This document shows positions 51,208 through 59,976 of a stretch of DNA of 64,000 nt, piece by piece. Each line of letters begins with the position of its first letter. Positions within the stretch are counted from its first letter, which is position 1. Both the position numbers and the translations under genes were made by a program. Source of the DNA: Verrucomicrobiaceae bacterium (GTDB lineage: Bacteria > Verrucomicrobiota > Verrucomicrobiia > Verrucomicrobiales > Verrucomicrobiaceae); assembly GCA_016795465.1 (NCBI GenBank), contig JAEUHK010000103.1:1-64000 (forward strand). Direction: 5' to 3'. Under the pieces are notes generated by a model. That model had not been told where the DNA came from and made no database searches. It was given only the letters and a program-made list of their open reading frames with translations.

Positions 51208-54200
51208 TTACTTCTTCTCCAGCCTCACATAATCCAGCCCGACCATGTTCGACGGGATCGCATCTGGATTCGGCGGTGCGAGGGTGAAGGTGAGTTTGTG
51301 CTCGCTGGCGGTGAGTTCGTGGGTGCCCCAGTCTTTTTCGCCAGTGTGGAGGACTTGGGGGTTGTTGTAGCCATCGAACGAGGACGCCACGGGCTTGCCA
51401 TCGAGGGTGATGCTGACGACGCCGTAGTCGCGGGCCATGGTGAGAGCGCCGTAGAGGGTGTATTTGCCGGCTTCCTTCACTGGAAGTGCCAGCGTGAGCT
51501 TCTGATCCGGCTTCCCACCCGTCCACCAGAGCTGGGCTCCGCCGCTCCAGTCGCTGCCGAAGCCGCCCATGCCTTGTCGGCCGGTTTTGCCGCCGGTGAG
51601 TTCGAGGACCTTGAGGGTTTCGCCTTCGAGGGCGCCTGGGATCGTAGTCCCGGCTTTAGCCGGTCCTCCTGAGCCGCCTGAAGGCGGGACTACAGAACCA
51701 CTTTGCAGATACTTCACGAGATCAACGACCATCTCGGGCTGCAAGGCATCAAAGAGGCCTTCGGGCATCGTGCTGAGCTTGGAGACTTCGCGCTTCGCGA
51801 TGTCCGTCTGCGCCAGCGTGAACTCCACACCGCCCATCATGGCGATCTTCACGGCGGCGGGGTTTTCTTCTTTGATGACGCCGCTCATCACGCGACCGTC
51901 CTTCATGGTGAAGAGGTTGAGCTGGTAGGCCTTGCCGATCACCGCGTTGGGATCGAGCACGTTTTCGAGCAGGTAGTTCAAGTCGGCGCGATTGCTGCCG
52001 GTGATGTCGGGGCCGACGTTCTGGCCTTCGCCGAAGAGTTTGTGGCATTGGCCGCAGGTGGCGGTGTAGAGCATCTTGCCCTTCGCGAGGTCGCCTTTGG
52101 CCAGTTTGGCGGGCGTGAGGAGGTCGCGATACTTCTTCGTGCGCTCGGCGAGGTCGGCCTTCGGTGCGTTGACATCGCCCCAGGCGGTTTTGATGAGGGC
52201 ATTGATCTCCGCGTCATCGAACGCGGTGAGCTGGCGCACCAAAAACGGCGAAAGGGCCGTCGCGGGCACGGTTTTGGCCTCGACGGCCTTCAGCAGCGCT
52301 TTCGCGCCTTCCTTGGTCGAGGCGAGCGTGTTCACCGCATCCGGCAATTCGTTCGCGGAGAGCTTCGGCAGCGCCGCACCGAGGATTTTCGGCGTTTCGG
52401 CATCTTTGAGCGAGGCGAGCGCCTGGATCGCCTTTCGACGCAGCGAGGCCGGTGCGTCGTTTTGGATGAGCTGGAGCAGGGTTTTGGCGGTGGAGGCGTC
52501 TTTGGCCTGCACCAGCAATGACAGAGCGTGTTCTTTGTCAGTCAGTGATGTGGAGGGATCTTGCAGTTTAGAGCGCGCAAGGGAAGTTCCCCAATTCTCT
52601 CCACTCTCGTTTTCCAAAACCGATAGCTCGTAAACGAGTCTTTTTAGTTCAGGGTTTTCGCCATTTCTGAGAAGAGCTCCGGACCCCGGCCAATTCTCTC
52701 CCCTTTCCATCTTTGGCACCCCCTGTTTCCGAGCCTCAACCAAAGCAGCTACGAGCGCTGTCTTCGTCTCTAAATCTTCGGTTTGGTCAGCGAGTACAAA
52801 GATTTTGTCCCAACCATCGGCAGTGCCTGTAAGCCGTCGATAGATGAAGCCGGTGACCTTCGGCATCTTCGACACCTTCGCGAGCTGCATCCCCACCGCC
52901 GGGTCCGCCGCCACCAACGGCTCGATGCCATACCAGATGAGCAACGGGATCATCGGATCGTCCTTGTCCTCACCATGCTTGAGGAGCGCGGTGGCGATTG
53001 CTTGCCGTTTATCAACGGGAAGTCGTTGCAGCAGTGATGCTACTTCCCGTCGCACATAAGGAGATTTGTCCTCACGGGCCATTTTCTCAACTGCTGCGAG
53101 GCCTCGTTCGCCCGGGACGCCAACCTCTGGCTGGCCATCGTAAACGAAATAATGGATCTCTGGAAAGCGAACGTCCGCATCCTTGTCTAGTAAGCCAGGC
53201 TGATTCCAAAGCTTAGGGCTGCATTTTGATGCTGCGAGACGCACAATCGCCGCGCGAACACGTTCTTTAGCTTCGTCGCCAGAAACTCCGATCGGGGACG
53301 AGAATCGGGAAAGGTTTATTAACCAAGTCGCTCTTACCGCAATTGCTTCTGAAATCTCGTCGTGCTGTGCAGGTAGATCCTGAAGACACGCGAGAAATTT
53401 TGAAAATTTGCTCGTGTCGCGCTCGGACTGTAGCCGTTCCATCAGCACCCTTCTCGCCATCCGCGAGAACCACTCGTTCTCCGTCTGCACGGCCAGCTTT
53501 GCCAGTGTTTCATCGCTTTCCTTGGCGAGATCGAAGGGCGCAGTGATGCGGGCACTCTTGCCCGCAAAGTCGTAGCGGGCAGGAGTGCCCGCTTCACTTC
53601 CATACGTCACCCGGTAGAGCCGCCCATTGCTGCGGTCCCAGTGCTCTACGGCTCCGCTGCCGCGGTGGCAGATTTGCTGATCACTCCAGTCGCTGACGTA
53701 GAGGGCGCCGTCGGGGCCGACGCGTTGCGTGACGGGGATGAAGTGCATGTCGTTCGCCCGGAGGAAGTCGGCGGCGTGTTTGCCGGTGTAGGTGCTGGCG
53801 TGCGGATCGGTGTAGTTCGCGACGAGGCGATGGCCGTGGAGGTTGCCGAAGAGGAGCTGGTTGCGATACGTCGGCGGGAAGAGGCTGCTCTGGTAAATGG
53901 CGAGGCCGCAGTGCGCGTGACCGCCGCCGAGCGCGTTGGTGTCGTTGTTCATCACGCCTGCGCCGGTCGTTTTGTCGAAGGTGACATCGGGTCGCGGATT
54001 GCCGGCGTAGTGCGCGTGGTCGGCGATGGTCTTGATGTCTTCGTAAGTGTGCGCGTTGAAGTGCTGCCCGGCCTGCCGTTGATACCGTCCGCCGGGGACG
54101 ATGTGGTAGAGATGCGGAATGACGCACGCGGTGACGAACCACTCGCCATGCTGGTCGTAATCGAGCCCCCAAGGGTTGCTGGTGCCATGCGCGAAGACCT

Positions 54201-56409
54201 CGAACTGATGCCGCACGGGATGGTAACGCCACACGCCGGCATTGATGGGCTCGCGCTGGTCATCCGGCGTGCCCGGCTTGCCGACGCGGCTGTGCGTGAA
54301 GACGCCATGGCAACCATACAGCCAGCCGTCCGGGCCCCAGATGAAGGAGTTGAGCGTTTCGTGGGTGTCCTGCGTGCCCCAGCCGTCGAGGAGGATGTGG
54401 GCTTTGAAGGAGAGGCCGGGGGCGAGCGGAAGGGACTGAAGAGACGAAAAGGACGGAAGGGACGCCTGCTGCGGAGTCTCTTTTGTCTTTTCGGTCCCTT
54501 CAGTCCTTTCGAAGGGTCTATCTCCGTCGCGTGGAATGAAAAGAAGATACGGCGCAGCACCCACCCACACGCCGCCAAAGCCCAGCTCGATACCGCTGAC
54601 GAGGTTCAGGCCTTCGCAGAAGATTTTCTTCGTCTCGAAGGTGCCGTCGCCGTCCTGGTCTTCGAGGATTTTGATGCGGTCCTGGCCTTTGCCGACTTCG
54701 CGGGGCTGCGGGTAGCTGTTGCCTTCCACGACCCAGATGCGGCCGCGTTCATCGAAGGTGAAGGCCATCGGCTGCACGAGGTCCGGCTCCGCGGCGATGA
54801 GCTCGGCTTTGAAGCCGCCGGGGAGTTGCATCAGATCGAGCGATTTGGGCTTGTTGGTTACCCAGCGAACTCCAATATCGCTCACCAAGTCATTCTGAAT
54901 GCGTTTGAGCGTCTCTGTGGAGGCTGGAGAGTCCGGACTTAGATTCACTACAACATCTGGCATCATCGATGCGGCTGCTTGAATGCGCCTGAACAACTCC
55001 TCTCTCGAATAGCGGTTTCCTTTGAGTTCAAACTCTGATTCGGACAGCACCTTGAGTTCGATCAACTTTTCCGCAGCGACGCTTCCTTTGGCGTATTCGG
55101 CCTGCGGTTTGAGCGCGGGGCCGTAGAGCTTCTTTGGCGTGAGGTCGGCGGTGGTGTCCTTCCGCTCCTGCGTGAGGATGAAGACGCCTGCTTTGTTGCC
55201 GACGACGATGTCGGGCAGCTTGTCGCCATTCACATCGCCGACCTGCACATCGACGCCGACGCCGGTGTTCGAGTCGATGAGATGCGGCACGAAATCGACG
55301 CCGCCTTTGCCGTCGCGCTTCGTTTGATACCAGTAAATGACGCGGTGGCCGCGCTCGTCGGGGTCGTGGCCGTTGTGCGCCCAGTAGCGCTTGCCGGTGA
55401 CGATGTCTTTGATGCCATCGCCGTCGATGTCCGCGAGGTGCGCGGCGTGGGGCTGGCTGAAGACGATGCCGTAGTCGTTGTCCTGTGGCTGCTCGCTGGC
55501 GAGCATGACGCGGTTCCAAGTGGGGCCACTGAGAGGAGCGCGGACACTCTTGTCCGCTTCATTCTTCGCGGCTTCGCCGCCATTATTTTCGATGCGGGCA
55601 GGAGTGCCCGCGCTCCCCTCCTGCTTGGCCTGCAAATACACCGCCACGCCGTAGCGATGCGCGGCGAGAGCCGTGAAGACATCGTTCGTTCCGTTGCCAT
55701 CGAAGTCATACGCGAACATCTGCGCACCACCGCCGACGCCAGCGGCGAAGTTGTGCTGGGTCCACTTGTCGGTGCCGTTGTTTTCCCACCAGCGACGCGC
55801 TTCGAGCAGATCGAGCTTTCCGTCACCATTCACGTCACCAACGCCGAGGCCGTGCGTGAACTTCGCGACCTTCATGTCGTCCGTGACGGCGACGAAGGGC
55901 CATTTCTCGGTCGGTTTCGACCAGTTCGGGGCGAACCAGCCGAACTTCCCGCCGGTGCTGCACACGATCTCCGGTTTGCCGTCGCCAGTGATGTCAGTGA
56001 AGACGGGCGATTCGTTGTCCACCACGTCGGCGACGATGTGCATGGGCCAGGGTTTGTCGTCGTGGGTGCCGGGATTGAGGTAAAGCCGCGCTTCCTTGCC
56101 GGGGAAGCCGAGGATGAGGATGTCGTTCTTCTGGTCGGCATCGAAATCGTGGACGTAGGCGAAGAAGTTGTCCGAGTAGCCATTGATGCTGAAAATCTTC
56201 GGTTCGTAGTAGGCGTGCTTCTTTTCAAAAGCTGGCCCCTCCCACCAAAACGGCCCCGCGACGACGTCCGGCTTGCCGTCGCTATTGATGTCGCCGATCG
56301 CGGCACCTTCGGAGTAAAAGTCACCGTGGAGCTGCTGGCGCTTCCAGGTGATCTGCGTGGCGGCGTGCAGGCTGGAGGCCGCGAGGAGGGCGAAGACGAG
56401 CGTTTTCAT
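51208..56409 (-). CDS. Giant secreted FG-GAP plus PVC-type cytochrome c protein
   Basis: 1733 residues with a signal peptide (LVFALLAASSLHA). Residues 20-440 are an FG-GAP propeller (DINSDGKPDV, DVNGDGKLDL, DIDGDGIKDI, DVNGDKLPDI), paralogous to the protein at 18032-19252. Residues of about 530-960 are a PVC propeller (LPGGFKAELIAAEPDLVQPM, GPDGALYVSDWSDQQICH). HEAT-like repeats follow to about 1400. The heme motif CGQCH is at 1452-1456 with GEGQNVGPDI, and a C-terminal beta domain (GGAQLWWTG, VSITLDGKPV) resembles a carbohydrate-binding module. Four palindromic DNA elements lie in frame at residues of about 265-292, 633-660, 940-954 and 1573-1589. Start chosen at 56409 for the signal peptide. 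Confidence 0.88.
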   Translation of the reverse strand: MKTLVFALLAASSLHAATQITWKRQQLHGDFYSEGAAIGDINSDGKPDVVAGPFWWEGPAFEKKHAYYEPKIFSINGYSDNFFAYVHDFDADQKNDILILGFPGKEARLYLNPGTHDDKPWPMHIVADVVDNESPVFTDITGDGKPEIVCSTGGKFGWFAPNWSKPTEKWPFVAVTDDMKVAKFTHGLGVGDVNGDGKLDLLEARRWWENNGTDKWTQHNFAAGVGGGAQMFAYDFDGNGTNDVFTALAAHRYGVAVYLQAKQEGSAGTPARIENNGGEAAKNEADKSVRAPLSGPTWNRVMLASEQPQDNDYGIVFSQPHAAHLADIDGDGIKDIVTGKRYWAHNGHDPDERGHRVIYWYQTKRDGKGGVDFVPHLIDSNTGVGVDVQVGDVNGDKLPDIVVGNKAGVFILTQERKDTTADLTPKKLYGPALKPQAEYAKGSVAAEKLIELKVLSESEFELKGNRYSREELFRRIQAAASMMPDVVVNLSPDSPASTETLKRIQNDLVSDIGVRWVTNKPKSLDLMQLPGGFKAELIAAEPDLVQPMAFTFDERGRIWVVEGNSYPQPREVGKGQDRIKILEDQDGDGTFETKKIFCEGLNLVSGIELGFGGVWVGAAPYLLFIPRDGDRPFERTEGTEKTKETPQQASLPSFSSLQSLPLAPGLSFKAHILLDGWGTQDTHETLNSFIWGPDGWLYGCHGVFTHSRVGKPGTPDDQREPINAGVWRYHPVRHQFEVFAHGTSNPWGLDYDQHGEWFVTACVIPHLYHIVPGGRYQRQAGQHFNAHTYEDIKTIADHAHYAGNPRPDVTFDKTTGAGVMNNDTNALGGGHAHCGLAIYQSSLFPPTYRNQLLFGNLHGHRLVANYTDPHASTYTGKHAADFLRANDMHFIPVTQRVGPDGALYVSDWSDQQICHRGSGAVEHWDRSNGRLYRVTYGSEAGTPARYDFAGKSARITAPFDLAKESDETLAKLAVQTENEWFSRMARRVLMERLQSERDTSKFSKFLACLQDLPAQHDEISEAIAVRATWLINLSRFSSPIGVSGDEAKERVRAAIVRLAASKCSPKLWNQPGLLDKDADVRFPEIHYFVYDGQPEVGVPGERGLAAVEKMAREDKSPYVRREVASLLQRLPVDKRQAIATALLKHGEDKDDPMIPLLIWYGIEPLVAADPAVGMQLAKVSKMPKVTGFIYRRLTGTADGWDKIFVLADQTEDLETKTALVAALVEARKQGVPKMERGENWPGSGALLRNGENPELKRLVYELSVLENESGENWGTSLARSKLQDPSTSLTDKEHALSLLVQAKDASTAKTLLQLIQNDAPASLRRKAIQALASLKDAETPKILGAALPKLSANELPDAVNTLASTKEGAKALLKAVEAKTVPATALSPFLVRQLTAFDDAEINALIKTAWGDVNAPKADLAERTKKYRDLLTPAKLAKGDLAKGKMLYTATCGQCHKLFGEGQNVGPDITGSNRADLNYLLENVLDPNAVIGKAYQLNLFTMKDGRVMSGVIKEENPAAVKIAMMGGVEFTLAQTDIAKREVSKLSTMPEGLFDALQPEMVVDLVKYLQSGSVVPPSGGSGGPAKAGTTIPGALEGETLKVLELTGGKTGRQGMGGFGSDWSGGAQLWWTGGKPDQKLTLALPVKEAGKYTLYGALTMARDYGVVSITLDGKPVASSFDGYNNPQVLHTGEKDWGTHELTASEHKLTFTLAPPNPDAIPSNMVGLDYVRLEKK
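51644..51693. repeat. In-frame palindrome (a) in the giant gene
   Basis: The ends GTAGTCCC and GGGACTAC are complementary. Inner arms CCGGCTTTAGCCGG and CCGCCTGAAGGCGG each fold back. It encodes a Gly/Pro/Ser/Ala-rich linker after the heme domain. Confidence 0.85.
53548..53592. repeat. In-frame palindrome (b) in the giant gene
   Basis: GCGGGCACTCTTGCCCGC and GCGGGCAGGAGTGCCCGC are reverse complements with one mismatch, separated by 9 bases. The length of 45 bases keeps the frame. It encodes an AGTPAR...GKSARI segment. Confidence 0.9.
54429..54512. repeat. In-frame palindrome (c) in the giant gene
   Basis: GAAGGGACTGAAGAGACGAA and GGACGGAAGGGAC on the left pair with GTCTTTTCGGTCCCTTCAGT on the right. 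84 bases. It encodes a Ser/Thr/Glu/Pro-rich segment (RTEGTEKTKETPQQASLPS) in the middle of the PVC propeller. Confidence 0.8.
55534..55617. repeat. In-frame palindrome (d) in the giant gene
   Basis: GGAGCGCGGACACTCTTGTC and the matching right end GGCAGGAGTGCCCGCGCTCC are complementary. An inner hairpin GCGGCTTCGCCGC sits in the loop. 84 bases, in frame, encoding AGTPAR...ADKSVRAP. The paralog at 18032-19252 lacks it. Confidence 0.9.
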
Positions 56410-56521
56410 GGCTGGGCGAAAACCAACGCTAACAGATTTGGCCCGTGGCGGACAAGTTTTATGCCGCATCGGCCATGACCGATGCTTCATGAGGTTTCAG
56501 CGATGTGAAGCGGCGATCGCT

Positions 56522-57607
56522 TCAGTCATTGAAGAAGTGGCGGCCGGTCTGGCCAGCCTCGGTCTTGTTGTCCACTTCCCAATACACGTCTTCGAAAATG
56601 GTCTCCGGCTCGGGATAGGGACTGCTCTTAGCGAAATCTGCGGAATCCTCGGCCTCTTTTTGCGCCTCTTTGTCGATCTTCTTGAGGTCTTCCTCGGTGG
56701 CGACGCCTTCGTTGATCAGGTTGCGCTTCCACACCTGGATCGGGTCGTGGTCGTTTTGGAACTTCTCGACCTCTTCCTTCGTGCGGTATTTGAACTTGTT
56801 CGCGTCGGCCACGGAATGGCCTTCCCAGCGGTAGGTGGCGATTTCGAGGATGCTGGGCTTCGATTCGTTGTGGGCGCGTTCGATGGCCTTGCCCACGCCG
56901 GCACGGACTTCATAGATGTCCTCGCCGTTGAACTGCTCCCAGGCCATGCCGTAGCCTTCGGCACGCTTGGCGAGGTAGTCCACATACGCGGACGAACGCT
57001 TCTGGCTCGTGCCCATCGAGTAGCCGTTGTTCTCGATCACATAGATCACCGGCAGGTCCCAAAGCTCGGCCAAATTGAGCGACTCGTGGAAGGCACCCTG
57101 GTTCACCGCACCATCACCGAGGAAGCAAAGGGCCGCGCCCTTGATGCCGCGATACTTGAGGCCGTAGGCGAGACCGAGGCCAAGCGGGGTCTGGCCGGCG
57201 ACGATGCCGTGGCCGCCCCAGTAGTTCTTGTCCGGCGCGAAATAGTGCATCGAGCCGCCCTTGCCGCGGGAGCAGCCGGTGGCCTTGCCGAAGAGCTCGG
57301 CCATGCACTCGTTCATGCCCATGCCGACCGCCAAGGCGTGGCCGTGGTCGCGGTAAGCGGTGATGACGTGATCGTTCGGGCCCATCACGGAAACCGTGCC
57401 GACCGCCACCGATTCCTGGCCGATGTAAAGATGGAGGAAGCCGCCCATGCGACCCGCCTGGTAGTGCTGGAGCGACACCTGCTCGAAGCGGCGGATGCGC
57501 ACCATCTGGCGGTAAAGGTTCACTTTGTCAGCTGCCGTCAGCTTCTGATTGATCGGAGCCGAAGCGTGTGCGGCGAGGGAGGCGGAGGATGCTTTCGTCT
57601 TGGCCAT
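56522..57607 (-). CDS. pdhA: Pyruvate dehydrogenase E1 component, alpha subunit
   Basis: 361 residues of the heterodimeric E1 alpha type (decarboxylates pyruvate with thiamine diphosphate, feeding acetyl to the lipoyl E2). YRQMVRIRRFEQ is near 32-43. RGKGGSMHYF is near 114-123. The ThDP/Mg motif runs from GDGAVNQGAFHESLNLA to IENNGYSMGTS near 163-203. RYRTKEE-type phosphorylation-loop remnants (KYRTKEEVE) follow. The tail is longer and acidic. An Ala/Ser/Thr-rich N-terminal extension precedes the core. No E1 beta or E2 gene is adjacent; the next gene downstream is the giant secreted protein, 112 bp away. Confidence 0.94.
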   Translation of the reverse strand: MAKTKASSASLAAHASAPINQKLTAADKVNLYRQMVRIRRFEQVSLQHYQAGRMGGFLHLYIGQESVAVGTVSVMGPNDHVITAYRDHGHALAVGMGMNECMAELFGKATGCSRGKGGSMHYFAPDKNYWGGHGIVAGQTPLGLGLAYGLKYRGIKGAALCFLGDGAVNQGAFHESLNLAELWDLPVIYVIENNGYSMGTSQKRSSAYVDYLAKRAEGYGMAWEQFNGEDIYEVRAGVGKAIERAHNESKPSILEIATYRWEGHSVADANKFKYRTKEEVEKFQNDHDPIQVWKRNLINEGVATEEDLKKIDKEAQKEAEDSADFAKSSPYPEPETIFEDVYWEVDNKTEAGQTGRHFFND

Positions 57608-57675
57608 GAGGGGAGCGCGATACTAGCGGGAAGGGTGCCAAAGGCAAGCGGGATGAGGGGCCCGCAGCGAGGCAG

Positions 57676-57797
57676 AATGACGAAACCAGAATGACGAATG
57701 TCGAATGAAACCCGAAGCCCGAACAACCAGCCCGGCTGCTCGTTCGGGCTTCGAATTTCGACATTCCTTCGTCCTTCGGAATTCTGGTTTCGTCATT
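57676..57797. repeat. 122-bp imperfect hairpin repeat (AATGACGAA type)
   Basis: The left arm AATGACGAAACCAGAAT, then ATGTCGAATG and CGAAGCCCGAAC, pairs with GTTCGGGCTTCG, CGACATTCC and ATTCTGGTTTCGTCATT. The apex is near GCCCGGCTGC. Probably one member of a dispersed repeat family. Confidence 0.85.
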
Positions 57798-57809
57798 TTC
57801 CACCCCCAC

Positions 57810-57823
57810 GTTCCACATGGAAC
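57810..57823. promoter_or_regulatory. parS-like palindrome (near match)
   Basis: GTTCCACATGGAAC, differing from the perfect core GTTCCACGTGGAAC at one central base. It lies 148 bp upstream of the mnmG start. Confidence 0.5.
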
Positions 57824-57970
57824 AACCGCCTCGCCTGTGCTACCCTGCCCTTCCCGGCAGACCTCTCACTTCTCACGTCTCACCTCTCACCCCGCGTTGA
57901 ATCGAGGACGAGTTCGAGTAGGAGGACGATTCGCCGCCCTGTCTCACAGTCTCCTCTTCTCCCCGTCTCC

Positions 57971-59929
57971 ATGTCTCTGTATACCTTCCCCAAGCACTAC
58001 GATGTCATCGTCTGCGGAGCCGGTCACGCCGGGGTGGAGGCCGCGATGGCGGCGGCACGCATGGGTTGCCAGACAGCCATCCTCACCCAGAATCTCGACA
58101 CCATTTCCCAGATGTCCTGCAACCCCGCCATCGGCGGTCTGGCCAAAGGGCATGTCGTGCGGGAGATCGACGCCCTCGGCGGCGTCATGGGCCGGAACAC
58201 CGACGCCACCGGCATCCAGTTCCGCATGCTGAACGCCCGCAAGGGCCCCAGCGTCCAGGCCCCCCGCGCCCAGTGCGACAAGAAGGCCTACCAGTTCCGC
58301 ATGAAGTGGCTCATCGAGAACCAACCCAACCTCGACCTCCACCAGGGCAACGCCGCCGAGATCCTCGTCGAAAACGACGCCATCACCGGCGTGCGCACCT
58401 CCCTCGGCATGATCTACCGGGCCAAAGCGGTCGTCATCTCCTCCGGCACCTTCATGCGCGGCCTGCTCCATGTCGGCCAGCAGAACCAAGCCGGCGGGCG
58501 CATGGGCGACAGCATCTCCACCCTGTCTGACAGCCTCCGCCAGCTCGGCTTCGACGTCCAGCGCTTCAAAACCGGCACCCCCTGCCGCCTGAATAGTCGC
58601 AGCATCGACTTCTCCAAGTGCGACCTCCAGCCCGGCGATGAACCCGCGCCGAGGTTCAGCTACCTCTCTGGCGTCCTGCCCGAGGACGAAGCAGAAGGGC
58701 CTTCTGCCTCTCCCAGTCTCCCAGTCTCCCCCTCTCCAAGTCTTCCCTCCACCGGCCCCAACCAGTTCACCCTCAACTCCTGGCGCGATGTAACGTTCCA
58801 CGTGGAACAAATTCCCTGCTGGATCACATACACGACCCCCCAAACGCACGACATCATCCGGGCCAATATCCACAAATCGGCCATGTATTCGGGCAAAATC
58901 GAGGGCGTGGGGCCCCGCTACTGCCCTTCCGTGGAGGACAAGGTGGTCCGCTTTGCCGAGAAGGAACGCCACCAGATCTTCCTGGAGCCCGAGGGCCGCC
59001 ACACCCGCGAATTCTACGTCAACGGCGTCTCCACCTCCCTGCCCTTCGAGGTCCAATATGACTTCATCCGGTCCATCCCCGGCCTGGAGCAGGCCGAGAT
59101 CATCCGCCCCGGCTACGCCGTCGAATACGACTACTGCCCTCCCACCCAGCTCCACCCCACCTTGGAGACGAAGCGCGTCTCCGGCCTCTACTTCGCCGGG
59201 CAGATCAACGGCACCTCCGGCTATGAAGAAGCCGCCGGTCAGGGCCTCATCGCGGGAGCCAATGCCGCCCTCAAGGTCCAGGGCCGCCCCCGCTTCCTCC
59301 TCCAGCGCAGCCAGGCCTACCTCGCCGTCATGATCGACGACCTCGTCACCAAAGGCACCACCGAGCCCTACCGCCTCTTCACCTCCCGCGCCGAATACCG
59401 CCTCCTCCTCCGCCAGGACAACTGCGACCTCCGTTTGACCCCCCTCGCCGCCCAGATCGGCCTCGTCTCCGATTTCCGGAAACAGCATACCCAGGCCAAA
59501 ATCGACGCCGTCTCGGCCGCCAAGACCCTGCTTTCGGAAACCCGTCTCGACGGCATTTCCGCCGTCCAGTGGCTCAAGCGGCCCGAAAACACCCCTGCTT
59601 CCCTGCCCTCCGAGCTGCGCGACCGCTTCACGCCCGAGGTCTGGACCCTCGTCGAAAACGACGTCAAATACGCCGGCTACATCACCCGGCAGGAAGATCT
59701 CGTCGCCCGCACCGCACGGATGGAGGAGAAGATGATCCCCGCCGACTTCGATTACGCCGCCATCACCGCCCTCAAAACCGAAGCCCGCCACCGCCTCACC
59801 GCCGCCCGCCCCTCCACCCTCGGCCAAGCCGCCCGCCTCCAAGGCGTCACCCCCGCCGACATTGCCCTGCTCGGCATCATGCTGAAACGCGGCAGTGCGG
59901 AAGCGGAGAGCGAAGAGCAGAAGGCGTAG
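57971..59929 (+). CDS. mnmG: tRNA uridine-5-carboxymethylaminomethyl modification enzyme
   Basis: 652 residues. An FAD enzyme that with MnmE modifies wobble uridines of tRNA. The FAD-binding start is DVIVCGAGHAGVEAAMAAARMG (near 10-31), followed by CNPAIGGLAKGHVVREIDALGG (near 49-70), RKGPSVQAPRAQCDK, and GVGPRYCPSVEDKVVRF near 314. The C-terminal helical domain is complete. An insertion of about 40 residues (residues 234-274, Pro/Ser-rich) separates the FSYLSG region from PCWITYT, where E. coli MnmG has only a short loop; a parS-type palindrome lies at its end. Start ATG at 57971; upstream sequence is repeat-like. Confidence 0.95.
   Translation: MSLYTFPKHYDVIVCGAGHAGVEAAMAAARMGCQTAILTQNLDTISQMSCNPAIGGLAKGHVVREIDALGGVMGRNTDATGIQFRMLNARKGPSVQAPRAQCDKKAYQFRMKWLIENQPNLDLHQGNAAEILVENDAITGVRTSLGMIYRAKAVVISSGTFMRGLLHVGQQNQAGGRMGDSISTLSDSLRQLGFDVQRFKTGTPCRLNSRSIDFSKCDLQPGDEPAPRFSYLSGVLPEDEAEGPSASPSLPVSPSPSLPSTGPNQFTLNSWRDVTFHVEQIPCWITYTTPQTHDIIRANIHKSAMYSGKIEGVGPRYCPSVEDKVVRFAEKERHQIFLEPEGRHTREFYVNGVSTSLPFEVQYDFIRSIPGLEQAEIIRPGYAVEYDYCPPTQLHPTLETKRVSGLYFAGQINGTSGYEEAAGQGLIAGANAALKVQGRPRFLLQRSQAYLAVMIDDLVTKGTTEPYRLFTSRAEYRLLLRQDNCDLRLTPLAAQIGLVSDFRKQHTQAKIDAVSAAKTLLSETRLDGISAVQWLKRPENTPASLPSELRDRFTPEVWTLVENDVKYAGYITRQEDLVARTARMEEKMIPADFDYAAITALKTEARHRLTAARPSTLGQAARLQGVTPADIALLGIMLKRGSAEAESEEQKA
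58795..58808. promoter_or_regulatory. parS-type centromere site (perfect palindrome)
   Basis: GTTCCACGTGGAAC is a perfect 14-bp palindrome and matches the core of known bacterial parS sites bound by ParB/Spo0J. It lies inside mnmG, encoding FHVE. parS sites are commonly found near mnmG/gidB-parAB close to the origin. Confidence 0.7.
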
Positions 59930-59976
59930 AGCCACAAGCTGGTGTTAGGCATCCGTTGGTCGTCACACTCACGAGA

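Larger units (their letters stand above)
57608..57970. other. Gap between pdhA and mnmG
   Basis: No gene found. It contains a 122-bp hairpin (57676-57797), a parS-like palindrome (57810-57823), and a pyrimidine-rich leader with repeated TCTCAC/TCTCC units (57860-57970) just before mnmG. Confidence 0.7.
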
